From: Pardosa pseudoannulata
Taxonomy: Eukaryota > Arthropoda > Arachnida > Araneae > Lycosidae
Assembly (NCBI GenBank): GCA_032207245.1
Contig: CM063499.1
Location: forward strand, 83,808,666-83,872,665
Reading direction: 5' to 3'
Length of the DNA stretch: 64,000 nucleotides
The notes under the pieces: generated by a model
The model's input: the letters and a program-made list of their open reading frames with translations, nothing else
The model's database searches: none
What the model was told of the DNA's origin: nothing
Made by a program: the position numbers and the translations under genes
In this document: in pieces, positions 1-11,849 of the stretch
Position numbering within the stretch: the stretch's first letter is position 1
Layout: each line of letters begins with the position of its first letter

Positions 1-159
1 AAATTTTGCGTAGTGTACATTGCTTACAAAATGCTAAAGAGAAACACAATGACCAAATGCACAGATGTCGATAGATTTTGTATGAAAAAGATAATTTTAA
101 AAAGAGAAAAAGGATATACTTGCTGCCCTTCAGGAAGTAGACCACCTGGCCCTCCCTAA
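1..159 (+). pseudogene. 3' end of unidentified cassette ORF, copy A (cut by window start)
   Basis: Starting at base 1 this matches the end of the ORF at 44,624-45,082, including a Cys/Lys-rich tail and a stop at 157-159. The last ~15 codons (from about 115) are not native: they read through the minus-strand start of the LINE RT domain, giving a Pro-rich end. Only the C-terminal third is in the window. The function is unknown. Its presence shows that the window opens inside a third copy of the 36.9-48.6 kb segment. Confidence 0.5.
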
Positions 160-1672
160 GTGGTTCCGGAAAGTGGCCCAGCCTGAAGCATGCGTTGACC
201 CATTTATTGAGTCCGTCAAGAAAGTCTGAGGATCTGAACATCTATATTATCAGGGCCCGGGGCTTTTTTATGGTGCAGAGAGAACACTGCGTCCTTGACT
301 TCGGTCAGATCAACTCTTTTATTGCCAGCTATGTTTGGGCTGCTGCGCGGTAGTTTGACTGTGTGACCTTATTGGCCAAAGAGAGCCTCTGTTAGGAGTT
401 TCTGGGATTCCAAGTTGTTGGTTTGTTTGGTCCACTCGACTTGGACCTCATGAGGCGTGAAAGATTTCCCGTGCGCTAGTTTATAACAACTCCCGTAGGC
501 GTTGGTGCTGGCCTCGCAGAATAGCTTCCAGGCCTTGTTCCTTGTCTGTAGCAGCAACTTCTTATACTTCGCCCTTTCTTTGGCAATTCTGACTTTATAG
601 TCTTGGTTTGGGATGCTACTACGGTTCTTTCTGACTAGGGCCGCGACCTTGTTCCTTTGAGCTGAGAGTTCCGGCGTCCACCAGGTGAACCTTCTGTGAG
701 ATTTGTGAGCCTTTTTTCTGTACACCTTATCACAGGCTGTTTGTATTGCTTTGATTAGGTCGGCCGTGTAGTAATCCAACTGTTTTGAGGTGTGAACGTC
801 TTCTAGTCTCGTTGGCAGTCTTTGCAGATTTACTTTCAGATGCTTTCTGAATTTAGCATGGTTTCCATACTGGGTCCTGTACTGGTGGGCCGAATCCTCG
901 TGGGCATCGTCTCGAGAGTGGTTAGGACATATTTATGGTCACTTAACGATTCCCGATCCAAGACTGTCCAGTCCTTCGCACTCAGCACGTCATTGCTCTT
1001 TAAAAGGGTGACGTCGGCTAGCCGTTCCTTCCTGGTATGCTGAAGGTGGGTGCACTGTGTCGGTCGTTTATGATGAAGAGGTAATGTTCAAAGCAGTGTT
1101 CTATGAGTTTAGAACCTCTTTCATCTTCTCTATCATAACCCCAGAGAGGGGACCAGGCATTTAGGTCGGCTCCTATAAAGAGGCTAGACTTTGAGTCTAT
1201 GTTGACTACAAGGGAACTCCTTTCTGAGAGTGCATCCTCAAAATTGTCCGATGGAGCTGCGTATTGGGAACCGATGATTATTGGTCCATTGCTGGTTTCC
1301 AGGGTTATGAAAACTGATGAGGCCTTTGTCAATGGTGGTGAGTATTTAAGACTAGTGTCTGTAAGAACAACCCAGGCTTTTAGGTTGCCCGACGGGAAAG
1401 CTCTCCAGGTGCTAGGGAACCCATGGAGCCTGCCTTCTAGAACGTAAGGGTCCTGGATAAGAACCACATCGTTCTTTAGATCAAGGGCCGTTTGGGGGAT
1501 AACCGCTGTAATTGTTCCTATTTATCTGAAGGATTCTCAGGGAAATGCCTTGGCTTGATGTCGGAGTTTGTTGAGATGCGGAGGGCATGCTTGCTGTGCT
1601 GGTCGCCGTAACGGAATGCTGATAAGGGGATTGCTGAGGGAAGGACAAACTAAGTAGAGCTAGCCCTTCCAT
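115..1672 (-). pseudogene. LINE ORF2 (endonuclease-linker-start of RT), 3'-truncated, copy A
   Basis: Read 5' to 3' on the minus strand: an ORF2 start with a LRILQIN motif (1,481-1,672), a frameshift, an apurinic-type endonuclease with IQDPY, SQYAAPSD and GADLNAWSPLWG motifs (1,018-1,467), the EN-RT linker (369-779; WWTPEL, KAWKLFCE), and only the first part of RT (about 115-250; LNKWVNACFRLGHFPEPLRE, then GQVVYFLKG). It stops there, before the catalytic RT boxes, and abuts the unrelated cassette ORF. The motifs fit the R1/I/Jockey-type group of arthropod non-LTR elements. The usual endonuclease Glu in the QEP motif is Asp in all three copies here. Several frameshifts and stops separate the pieces, so this copy is dead. 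Confidence 0.85.
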
Positions 1673-3225
1673 GGACTATGTCCTGATATTGTGGGCACTG
1701 TGCTGAGTCGACATGGTGCTCTACATGAAGGTATTCTTTCTTCTTGCTTTGAATGGACCTGTTCCTTCTGGAGAGCCGCGTTCCATGTCCCGCAGTTTAT
1801 GCAACTAGGATTCCCTTCTGTGCATTGGTCCGTTGGGTGGCGGCCCGCACATTTCCCACAGTAAGTTTTACCGGTGCATTCATGCGTATGGTGCCGGTTT
1901 ATCTCCTGGCAGTTCCTGCAGCGGTGAACTCTGAAGTGTCGTTTTACTCTCATTATCGAGAACTCTGCAACAATGAATCCTTGTTGGGTCACCTCCTGGG
2001 CTGCTCTTCTGGGGCACAGGACGATCCAGTGGCTGCAGCCCTCCCTGCGTACTGGGAATTTCTTAATAACTTTTAGAACTTCAGAGCCTTCTGCTCCGAG
2101 GGGAAGTGATTTCAAGATGTTTGTCTCCGATACTATGTATGGGGCATTCAGAATCATGATTCTCTAAGTTGAGGACCTTTTGTCCTCAACTAGAGCTTCA
2201 TTATTTAGATTGTCCGCCAAGAAGGAATGCAGCTGTTCTTTCGAGCTTTCCGAGTGGCAACGGACTTCTATTCGTTCTGGGAGCACTTTTAGCTTAGTTA
2301 TCTTTATGTCCTCAGGGCGGGGGAGTTTTTTTAATTTTTCCAAAACCTTTCTCGAGCTTGAGTTCTTCGTTGAGGGGCGAACTACCAAGGTGCTCTTCGG
2401 CATTTTCGTTACTGCTGCGTATGACGGCTGTTGTTTGGCTTGAATGTCTTGCTGTTCAGTTAGAGCCGGCGATGGGATGGAGTTTAACTTCTTCTCCATG
2501 TCCGCCAATTTGCCAATTATGACATCGAGCTTAGGGTCTGAGAAAGGTGCTGTTACTTCGGCTATCTTGAAGGTGGCGTTTTTAAGCTGAAGAGCCTTTA
2601 GAGCTTTTTGATACGTCTTCTCCATGCTGTACAGCAGGTCACAGAGGACGTCTTTGGCTCGTTGCGAAATATGATGAAGCGACGGATCGGTCACGAGGGC
2701 GTTGTGCACCTCTTGCGTGATGCGTTGAGGTAAGGTAATCTGCAAATCATGCTGGGCTGTGTCGTTCTCTGGAGAGCTTGTTGGCGGAGGATCTGAGCTT
2801 GCTTGTTTTCTTTGACGGACATCCTTAGTTTTTAGAACTTTACGCCTATTCCGCAGGCCACCGCTGCAATCAGGCACCATTACCTCATGCGAGCTACTAG
2901 CAGATTTGTCGACACGCTTGTTGCTAACAGAGTCTTCTTCACTGGCTTCATTGGTTAAGTCCTGCGAGTTGTGTTGGCTGCTGAATGTGACTGTTTTGCG
3001 CACATTAGAAAGTTGTGCTGCGTCAGCAGTCTTGCTGCGGTTAGACATTTCTGCTGTAAGTTTGGTGGCTGGTACTTCCTCGCAGAATCGCTGTGTCCGT
3101 TTCGATTCTCTCGAGGATTTCCGTGTGCTTTGTTGTGACAAAGATGAGGTGTCTGAGTTAAGACTTAGTTCAAAGGCAGGGTTAGCTGCTTCGGGTAGCC
3201 ACAGCTCTGTCTGTGGAATGTGCAC
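1660..3225 (-). pseudogene. LINE ORF1 (Gag-like RNA-binding protein with zinc knuckles), copy A
   Basis: Minus-strand ORF1 in two blocks. 2,164-3,225 (353 codons) holds a Ser-rich, charged N-terminus and the KVLPERIEVRCHS region. 1,660-2,157 holds an RRM-like stretch and Cys/His knuckles (CRNC..., CGKC...H....C, CINC). In the family this protein coats element RNA. The blocks are in one frame and are separated by a single in-frame TAG at 2,164-2,166; copy B has CAG (Gln) there and reads through. Copy C shares the TAG. Start chosen: the ATG at 3,225, conserved in all three copies just inside the repeat-rich flank. Confidence 0.85.
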
Positions 3226-3340
3226 ACTGCTTTCTGCTCTAGCCGTATTTATGTGGCTAACTCCTCACGACGCATCACTCTCAGTAAAGAATCCCTAATT
3301 AAAATCTTTTAAAATTAATCTACAATTTAAATCCTGACAT

Positions 3341-3362
3341 ACATACATACACACACACACAC

Positions 3363-3399
<37 letters not shown>

Positions 3400-3432
3400 C
3401 ACATTTATATACATATATATATATATATATAC
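3341..3432. repeat. AC/AT microsatellite
   Basis: (CATA)n, (AC)n and (AT)n tracts with interruptions just 5' of the LINE. The same tract with different lengths lies at about 48,244-48,343 and 63,810-63,920, so it was copied with the segment and then varied in repeat number. Confidence 0.9.
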
Positions 3433-3929
3433 CTTCAATGTTCATTTTATTTCGGGATTATGTCAAAAAATGTGAATTTTTTATGCTTATTTTTATATCT
3501 ACATAGCTTTTTAAATATAATAGCATCTTTCAGATACAAAATTTTCTAAAAATTAATGTAAAAAAATCAATTTAAATAAATGAGTAATTTACATGTATAG
3601 TTGGCTTTCTGTATGGCAGCAATCATTAGACTTTGGAGTCAATTCACACTGACTATAAATATAAAGCTTAGAATACCCAGCTGTTATATTGAGTTAAATT
3701 TTATTTATATCCTTTGCATTTACATAAATGATTATTAAACTATTAATCAAAATTTGGTCGTGTATGAGAAAATCGAAAACACGGCACTGCACAGAGTCTA
3801 ACATCGCAATCTGGACAGTAGAACCTTGTTTCTCTCTCCTTACCTTCTCCCTCTACTGTCTCTCTTTGAGCAGTAAATAATCTAGTAGCCAGATAAGTAA
3901 GCAAAAGCATTCGAAACCATATAAAACAA
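3433..3929. other. Shared flank of the duplicated segment, then unique AT-rich DNA
   Basis: 3,433-3,732 matches 48,344-48,639, where dup1 enters the assembly gap. From about 3,733 the sequence is unique in the window. No gene is visible. A pyrimidine-rich patch lies at about 3,828-3,868. Confidence 0.6.
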
Positions 3930-4613
3930 TATAAGCATTTTTTTTTCTTTCTAATATATATTTCTAATTCAGCGCGACAGCGGTAATTTTCCAGGCACTT
4001 AACGGGTGGATGCGGGGATAATTCCAGAAAACTTCCGATGACAATGTACCTACACCTACCATAAACACCACCATCCCCTTCTCTTGATATTGGAGATTCT
4101 CCGTTTATAATATATTTTTCTTGTTCGGGGCCAGTGCGACATTCTCCCCGGCATGTATCCAGAGGTATTCCGGGATGTTTTCAGACCATTGCCATTTTAA
4201 GTGGTGACGGTAAAAGAGCACGGCGCATTACGCGTATTATTAAGTCGGCCTTTTTTCATTAAATTTTGACTACGACGCACCCTTCTCGACATATAAGCGT
4301 TTTTATCTTTTTAAGATATTTTTCTGTATAATAATTTTAATCTGTCTAATATATTTTTTATCATTCAGCGCAACAGCGGTAATTTTCCAGGCACTGAACG
4401 GGTGGGTTTGGGGATAATTCCAGAAAAATTCCGATGACAATGTACCTGCACCTACCATAAACACTACCACCCCCCTTCTCTTGATATTTGAATTTCTCTG
4501 TTTACAATATATTTTTCTTGTTCGGACCAGTGCGGCATTCTCCACGGCACGTACTCAGGGGTATTGTGGGATGTTTTCAGACCTCTTCCGATGCCATTTT
4601 AAGTGGTGTCGGT
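3930..4613. repeat. Tandem duplication of a ~0.3-kb unit
   Basis: Two direct copies (about 3,930-4,213 and 4,294-4,613) share long blocks, such as AGCGGTAATTTTCCAGGCAC and GTTTTCAGACC, with roughly 85-90% match by eye and an offset of about 395 bp. Neither has a credible ORF. They are more GC-rich than their surroundings and could be old LTR or promoter sequence. I do not recognise the family. Confidence 0.75.
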
Positions 4614-4705
4614 TACAATTTATTTTAATCTTCATTAACATTGCCTTGGGTTCTTGTATCGCACATGTTTGAAATTTCAAGCAGCTAACCTGAGCGGAAT
4701 CAACT

Positions 4706-5726
4706 TTAATGTTTGGGGAACACGTAGGGCATTTTGCCTTTATAAAAAGCAGGTTTCCCACAGCAATAACAGCTAATAGGTCTTTCGTTAATTTTATTAA
4801 CAGTTCTATTCGTTGAGTATTTATAATTAACACTATTCTTAAAATTTCTTAAATTGTTACTCGGCTTAGAATTTTCCTTTCTATATTGTTTGTTCATGGT
4901 TCGTGTTTCTACCTTTTAAGTTTCTACTTTCTTCATAAGCATCTAGCTTATCACCTAAAGCAACTGGATCGCTCAATTCACTCCAGTGGTCTAAAAAATG
5001 ATCTTTGTAATCCGGAGGACACTTCTTTTTGATTTGATCAGAAATTATTAGATCTTTCAACTGATCAAATGTAGTGATATTCAGCTCACTGAGCCAACCT
5101 TCAAAAAATTTTCTCAAATCATAGAAATAATCTCTCCACGTGGAGTCTGGACTTTTTCTGTGTTGGACGAAAAATTGTCGGAATTTCTCTGCACTCATCT
5201 TGAATCGACGCAATAAATTTTTTTTTATTTCCCCATATTCCGGTGGTTTATCCGGAGAATCCGAATCTATAGCAATTAATTTTGAAATTTCAATAGGTAA
5301 AAGCCCGATCAGATATACCACCCATTTTGATTCTGGTATTTTCAAAAATGACAGTTGTCTCTCGAAAAGGTTTAAAAACGTACTAATGTCATCTAGCTTC
5401 GGGTCAAACTGAGGGATTAACCCTTTAATTTCAAATTTAGATACATCCGTATCACTATCGGCAAGAACGGTTCCTGTTTCCGAAGCATGATTTAAATTTT
5501 TTAACTTTAGTTTCTCTAATTCAAATTCAATTTGGCGTCTCTCGGTTTCTGCTTCCTTTTCTTTTACTTCGAATTCTTTTCTGGTGCTAATGATTGTATC
5601 CAACAATGTTTTTGTGAATTCTTCGTCATATGAAGTACATCCGGTTATAACATCTTTAATTTTTATTACTGTGGCGTCGGGTTCCAACTCGATGCCTAAT
5701 TCTGCGGCCAAACCAAAAGGTCGCAT
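4706..5726 (-). pseudogene. Ty3/Gypsy Gag (SCAN-like capsid) with broken zinc knuckle
   Basis: The minus-strand ORF 4,881-5,726 (281 codons) has a charged coiled-coil-like N-terminal part (residues ~45-75) and a capsid region with FDPKLDDISTFLNLFERQ, LLRRFKMSAEKFRQFF and LRKFFEGWL, the pattern of SCAN-like Gag in Ty3/Gypsy elements. After a frameshift at about 4,885 an overlapping frame (4,706-4,897) holds the nucleocapsid part, with CYCCGKPAFYKG, a CCHC knuckle that has lost its His and last Cys. Gag would package element RNA. No protease, RT or integrase follows; sequence from about 4,700 leftwards is unrelated. It lies 1.4 kb downstream of its own LTR and PBS. Confidence 0.8.
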
Positions 5727-5817
5727 TTTTTACCTCTAGCAAGATATGCCATTTTTATTCTTAACACCCCAATTTACCCAACGACTTAATGAAATCCCAA
5801 TTTTAAAAACGAATATC

Positions 5818-5863
<46 letters not shown>

Positions 5864-7141
5864 CAGGCCAAATTTAAAATTAATGGTAAATTTCAAACTT
5901 GTCTTAAACCCTAAAGAAAACTCAATTACTGCGAGAATGGCTCATTAGAATGACATAATATGCATACATCCGATTAATCAACTAAACTATATTATTCCGA
6001 TTTGAAACAGGAAGTATCAGTAAATTTGAAGGAATCATAAAATAATACTTTTTAATTATACAAATATTTCAGAACCATAAAAATTCTATTAAAAAGAACC
6101 GTCGATGCAAAATTAAATAATAAACAACACAAAAAAAAGAACATTAACCTGAGCAATATCTTTTGTTATTAATACAAAAATCCAAATTAAATTGAACCTT
6201 CACCAATATTCAACACTGAAATTATGAATTCTTAATCAAAACAATTGAAATTAACAATATCCATTAACTGTAAGTCTTAATAATAAAAATATTAAGAAAA
6301 ATAAAATTCTTGAATTATATTCTATTTCATATATTTTACTCATATAACTAATCCTTAGAATAACACAGAATATTTCTAATATTCAATAAAACAAGCTATC
6401 AATAAATAAAGTTCAAAATATGACTATCTGTTATGCACTTCCTTTTCATAAACCAAACACAATCACATAAAAATAATAATAATAAAAGAATGAAACAAAA
6501 TTTTCTGTTCGTTTCCTTTCTACCTAGCCAGACATTCCATTCCGACTCCGAGTGCGAATCGAAATCGAAACAACCTTGTACTGTGTAGGATACACTTATC
6601 GTTAGTTAATATTACTTTCAATTTATAATATATATTTCTATACTAAACAAATAATTCTTAATACTTCCTTCTTCAGTTAAGACACTCTTAAAACATACAT
6701 CAGTCATGTAATACTAATTTCAAATCACTTTTTTTTTTTCAATCAATTATCATTTTAATTTCACATCTAATTTTTCAGGATGAAAAATACCTTATTTTTC
6801 TTTTCAAAATTTGGATTGAAATTACAAATTATTCAAATTTTGATCATCAGGCACTAAAGAAACTGGCATGCGGTAATTAAATTTGATCTGGATGATCAGA
6901 ATAAAACAAAATAGAACAATTTCTTCGATCTGAATGATCAGAATAAAACGAATTCAGGGTGAATTCAAATCAGAATCTTTCTTCTTTCTTCATTTGTCAG
7001 GATGACAAAATTAATAAAGCTCCTTAAGTGCTTGTCAAAGAAAAAAAAATAAAATAAATAAATAAAATAAAAATAAATAAATAAATAAATAAAAATAGAA
7101 ATTACTTATCTGTGGTCGTGTCTTCGGCGTCGTGTTTCGAG
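5727..7141 (-). other. Untranslated leader of the 4.7-7.4 kb Ty3/Gypsy element
   Basis: This is the ~1.4 kb between PBS and gag start. It is very AT-rich, with a 43-nt poly-T run at about 5,821-5,863 (poly-A on the element strand), a direct repeat of ATGATCAGAATAAAAC (about 6,892 and 6,937) and an (AAAT)n tract near 7,045-7,092. No ORF of note. Confidence 0.55.
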
Positions 7142-7160
7142 CCACGGGTTGGGCCGCCAA
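7142..7160 (-). promoter_or_regulatory. Primer binding site (tRNA primer)
   Basis: On the minus strand TGGCGGCCCAACCCGTGG starts 3 nt after the LTR end. It begins with the TGG that pairs with the CCA end of a tRNA, as expected for a Ty3/Gypsy PBS. The tRNA species was not determined. Confidence 0.6.
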
Positions 7161-7162
7161 TC

Positions 7163-7408
7163 TGTAACACTATAAATCCAACACAGGAAACACAAACTGT
7201 CTAAATCTAACAAATTAAGTTTAATTATTAATATATTTACAAACATTTACACGTTTTAATTAATAATTAACATTGTTGAAAATGCAGAGAACAGGAGGCC
7301 CTCGCACGTTATTCTATCACACCACAACTCGGAACTGTTCTAACAGTCTGTCCTTTACGACGAGAACAAAAAGGGTGGGCGCGCAGATGGACGTTGCGCG
7401 CTGTTACA
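7163..7408 (-). mobile_element. 5' LTR (246 bp) of Ty3/Gypsy element
   Basis: On the minus strand it runs from TGTAACAGCGCGC to GTGTTACA, a TG...CA LTR whose ends form an inverted TGTAACA/TGTTACA pair. The PBS follows directly. It is GC-richer than its flanks. The partner 3' LTR is not in the window. Confidence 0.75.
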
Positions 7409-8630
7409 GACTACAGTAGTGTAGCAGGAAAAGATATACTAGAATAAGTTTTAAGCAGAGTAATAAAAACAGAATGTCTTCAAAATTCATTACAATTTCT
7501 AACCTAAATTATAATGCACGAAAAAACCTCTAAAATTGAATGGGCAAAACTATAAGTTTGCCACTTCTCTAAAAATAAATCTTATACAATCTCAAAATTA
7601 ATCTTAATGAAATCTTGTAAATAAAATCCTTTTTTCTTTGTGTGAGGGATTAGTTTCCAAAGGCTTAAGTTGCACTTCAATCAATTCTAGCCATATTTAT
7701 CCTTTTTAGTTTTACAAAATAAATTTGTTCATTTATTCCTTCTGTAAGAAAATGAGAAAAAATTAGACTTTAATTTTAGAATAAATGTTAAAATGATGTA
7801 TTTATCTAAGAAAAAAAATGTCTTCTTCTATAATTTATATTTCGTCAGTTTGTAGATTAATTTCTTATGATTTAAACAGTTGACTTGAAAATATTAAGTT
7901 TAATTCTTTACATTTATATTACATATAAACGAAGAAATAGCTTGAAGATATATAAAAAATAAATAAAAAAGTACATGCTTTTATTTATCATGCTATATAC
8001 AAATGTAATGAAAAAGATTTTACTCATATTTATCCCACTTCCTATCGTTCGATCAAGTTAAAATTTTCTATCGGGAAAACCTACCAGGATATAAAACAGT
8101 CATCTACACCCTCCATGAAACACTATAAAATATCATTTATAAAAAGCAACCAGATTAAAAATTTTAAGATTAAAAGTGACGTGTTGGTATTCATAATATA
8201 ATTGATATCTAAATTATATAATGCTCTATACCCTGCTTGGAAGAGGGGAAACAATTGTCTTTTAAGCATTATTGAAACTTGCTGAATTTTTGTTTAAAGA
8301 TTTTTGTTGCTCATGCAAGATAAAAGTGGGACTCAAATCCGGTCAAACGTAATGGAACAGAAAGAGGATAATAAACTGAAGTATATAATATATTAATATA
8401 TGACATATATAAAGTATTAGACATTATATCAGAAAACAGATCATCTTAAAATATAAGTCTTGAATATCCAAACAAGATTCATTCTTAAGAATGGTAAAAA
8501 AAAAGTAAGAAAATGAAGTTATGCTTTGAAATTAAAAGCATAAAAATGCAAAGATAATAAAAGCAAAATTTGGATTACATATTATATATAAGCTTTGCCT
8601 TTTCTTCCCATTTTTGTAATAGTTTTTAAA
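7409..8630. other. AT-rich intergenic DNA
   Basis: No ORF, RNA gene or repeat that I can support. Confidence 0.5.
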
Positions 8631-8967
8631 TCTAGTGCTTATTGTACCAGAAAACAGATCTATCATGAATAAAATATATCTGATATTCAAGATTCACAAA
8701 ATGTAAAGAAGTTCACTATGATTTTCATTTTAACTGATGTAACCATTTTAGAAAACCGTTTCACTTGCACATTTTATTTAAGAGATAATCTTCTTTTTTA
8801 ATAATTTTTCTTACTTAGATTTAATGATAACCACAAATGACGTTCAGTCGTCCCGGTAAAAACTGTGTGTTTTCAGCGAGGAAGAACTATTGAATTTAGA
8901 TAAACATATCGATCAGAATATTTATAAATTACTCGGAAATTCATGACTCTTCCTCAGATAATGGATT

Positions 8968-9108
8968 GGTCGAACAATGACTTAGTGATTAGGGCGCCGG
9001 CCTTCGGTACCGCTGTCTGTGGGTTAGAATCCCACTGTAGGTAGGGTTAAAAGTAGCAGGCTCCGGTCTCAATAGCCTTCGTGCATTTATACAAAATCAA
9101 CCAAAGAA
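8968..9108 (+). mobile_element. tRNA-derived SINE (degraded)
   Basis: An A-box-like TTAGTGATTAGGGC and a B-box-like GGGTTAGAATCCC at tRNA spacing are followed by the SINE body (CCGGTCTCAATAGCC) and an AACCAAAG-type tail. Confidence 0.7.
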
Positions 9109-10294
9109 AGGGATATGGATCGTTGCTCAAGGAAAGTGAGAAAAAATAAAATTATTAGAATATATAATAAGAAAATTATTAAAAAAAATTTTTTTTTTCA
9201 TTCTACCTAAAAGTGTTGGAAGTACTGTAGATGATATACTATTTAAGATGATTATAAAAATGATTAGAATGATCGAGATTTCATTTATATGATTTATTGA
9301 TTCTATTACAAATTTTTCAACGAAAAATAGTAGTAGTTGCAGGGATTTTAGAAATAGAGGACATCCATCGAGGAAAACTGTGGACAAAAATCGAAATACG
9401 AACAGACAGTATTTTTTCGAACGTTACATATTTCAGAAATCAAAACGGAAATATAGACGAATTGATTTTTGACAGAATTCATAAAGAATCAAGTATATCA
9501 GCCAGAATATAGATAGAATTTTTAGACAGTATGAAAATCCAATGAAAATAAGAGAAATTTAGAAAATTTAAAGAAAAATATTAAAGCTAACCTAAAAAAA
9601 GTTTTGTAGTAGATGACACAAGCGTAAACACAGTTGTTTTAGATGAAACTTGTATTAGATGACATAAGACAAGGATTTCCGCTTCCTAACTTCTAACAAA
9701 TGTGTTAATTTCTTTTTTTCTTTTTTTCTCTTTCTTTTTCATGTTATTTCATGTCTGAGAAGACAGAAAACTTTTTAAAAATAAGAAAAGAAAATTAGAG
9801 GACGAAAATCTAAGGGCACTTGGAAAAAATTATGCTTAAAAGGGGCGTAGAAAATTTTCAAAGTAATGTAGACACTATTGATATACAATTATCTATTAAT
9901 GGATACACCTTTATAATCGATTTTAATAGCAAAATAAACTAATTCTTTTAATTAGTGTAATCTAGTGCAGGCAACAGATTTATCCATGGGTGATTCTAAA
10001 TAAGAAAAATATTTTCTGAATATCCTACAAAACTTTCGGAAAAAGTATACGCTACTAATTTTAAATAAAAACTTTATTAAAATTAATTTCTGGATGTCAA
10101 AACAAGAGCTGGACGATATCTGAATTTTAATATTGTGATTTATCGTTTACCTAATATCAATATATTAATATGTTCTAATATATATCATCTTATTATTTTG
10201 GTCAGGATATTTTGGTCAACACCTAAGAGTACATTTATCCAAAGTAGTTTTTCATTTTGATTGATGTACCCATATTTTTATTTCCTAGCTAATC

Positions 10295-10297
<3 letters not shown>

Positions 10298-10359
<62 letters not shown>
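10298..10359. repeat. (TA)n microsatellite
   Basis: About 30 uninterrupted TA dinucleotides. Confidence 0.95.
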
Positions 10360-10361
<2 letters not shown>

Positions 10362-10414
10362 CCAGAAATATATATGAATTAACCAGAAATTCATGATTCT
10401 TATTCCTGTAAAGG

Positions 10415-10559
10415 GCCGAACAATATACAAATGGTTAGGGCGCTGATCTTCGGTAAAGTTGGAATCCCATTGCGATTTTAAGCAGTAGGTCCTGATTTTA
10501 TTAGCTCTCGTGTTGCAAGCCTTGTGCCTTAAACACTCATATAAAATCAAAAACCAAAG
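10415..10559 (+). mobile_element. tRNA-derived SINE (degraded)
   Basis: GCCGAACAATA..ATGGTTAGGGC head, damaged B-box (GGAATCCCA), AGCAGTAGGTCC body and an AAACCAAAG end. Same family as 13,016-13,202. Confidence 0.7.
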
Positions 10560-11184
10560 ATCATTCCTCAACTGGAATAAAAAAAATAAAATTATTAAAA
10601 TATATAATCTAAAGTGCTGAGAACTGTAGAGGATCTGTTATTTAAGATGATTAGTGAGGTGATTAGAATGACCTGTTTTCATTTTTTCAGTGAAAAATGA
10701 TCTACTTATTCCTCGTCACATTATCTATTTGCACTCTTAAAATATACACACGAAACTACAAAAAAGCATAATACCCATTTAATACCTTAACAACAAATAC
10801 TGAATAATAATTCCATTAATAGCTCCTAATTAATTCCCATGAAAATTCCGATTTTTCCCAATCCTAATTAAATTAATAGTTCCTTATACCCATTTAATAC
10901 TGAATAATAACTCCATTAATAACTCTTCCCATTAACAGCTCCTAATTAATTCCCAATTCCTTTCCAGTGTACCATAATTGTAAATACAGCTCTCGTCAAG
11001 ACGCCAAGTTGCGACCAAACAGGAGTTGACTACCAGAAAATAAATATAGCGCTTATTGTACCAGAAAACAAATTTATCATGAGTAAAATGTATCTGATAT
11101 TCAAGATTTAAAAATTAGATCCTAAGAAGGCTGTTGACATTTAAGAGTGAAATTCACATTCACCAGACGTTTTTCATTTTGATT

Positions 11185-11262
11185 GATCGAATTCCACAGC
11201 GACTTTAAGAAGTAGGTCCCGGTTTCATTACGACCTTAACGCTTCAAACCAAACATCAGATA
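11185..11262 (+). mobile_element. tRNA-derived SINE, 5'-truncated
   Basis: Only the body remains: B-box edge, TTTAAGAAGTAGGTCCCGG, TTTCATTACGACC and CAAACCAAAC. Confidence 0.55.
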
Positions 11263-11539
11263 ATGTAGATGATCTGTTATTAACATGTTTAATAAGGGAA
11301 ATGATGAAATACTAATTCTCTAAATTAAAATTAATTCCTAAATTAAAATCGTCACATTATCCTCTTGCACTTTTATAACTAACACTAAATTTCCTAAATA
11401 CTGAATAAGAAGCCAAGTTGGAAGTCTCCTTATGAAGCCAAGTTATGACCAAACCGGAGTTGCCTACCAGAAAATAAATCTATCACCTGATTTAAATTGG
11501 TTTAGCGAAATATAGGCGAAAATATACTCCTCACTGACA

Positions 11540-11846
11540 AAGTGACGTAACAGATATCTGAACCAATCGTAGACGAGATAAAAAAAGTTGCCAGAATGGT
11601 TACCTTATTTCAATACTTATCACCCAATACACTCCTTAAAAGCGCCAGAACCCAACGAACGACACATAAATGCGCATGCGTCGGAGTTGGAGTTTGCTGG
11701 ACACAGACTCTCCAGTTGTATCCACATGTATCTGGTCTATGCAATTCACCTTTCAGAAAATACTGTTTGTCGAGCTTATGTAACTTTGTTTAGATCGTCT
11801 TGTACTTATCTCTGTTTAAATATCAATTGTCATCACTTGTGAGGTA
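11540..11846 (+). promoter_or_regulatory. Candidate promoter and non-coding first exon with splice donor
   Basis: An island of higher GC in very AT-rich DNA. It holds TGCGCATGCGTC (about 11,669-11,680), which resembles an NRF1 palindrome, and ends in a textbook donor GAG|GTAAGT at about 11,843-11,849. Overlapping short frames show no protein-like content, so the exon would be untranslated. The nearest downstream coding exon on the plus strand is the zinc-finger array 6.1 kb away; linking the two is inference. Confidence 0.35.
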
Positions 11847-11849
11847 AGT

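Larger units (their letters stand above)
8631..11300. repeat. Three diverged local repeats, each carrying a SINE copy
   Basis: Blocks at about 8,634-9,260, 9,960-10,660 and 11,041-11,290 share ordered landmarks: GCTTATTGTACCAGAAAACA, a SINE head or body, then an AT-rich tail and a block like GATGATCTGTTAT. The SINE is nearly complete in the first two and 5'-truncated in the third. This indicates old local duplication. 9,300-9,510 has a short plus-strand frame without recognisable content. Confidence 0.55.

Noticed and set aside
822..2443. Plus-strand ORFs at 822-1,043, 1,199-1,447, 1,753-2,076 and 2,180-2,443, and their copies near 45.7-47.4 and 61.3-62.5 kb
   Set aside because: They are antisense shadows of LINE ORF1 and ORF2. 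The minus strand has knuckle and endonuclease motifs; the plus frames have none.
10278..10571. Minus-strand ORF of 97 codons
   Set aside because: Half is translated (TA)n microsatellite and the rest is SINE antisense.
11588..11842. Plus-strand ORF of 84 codons
   Set aside because: No protein-like pattern; the region is better explained as promoter plus untranslated exon ending in GTAAGT.
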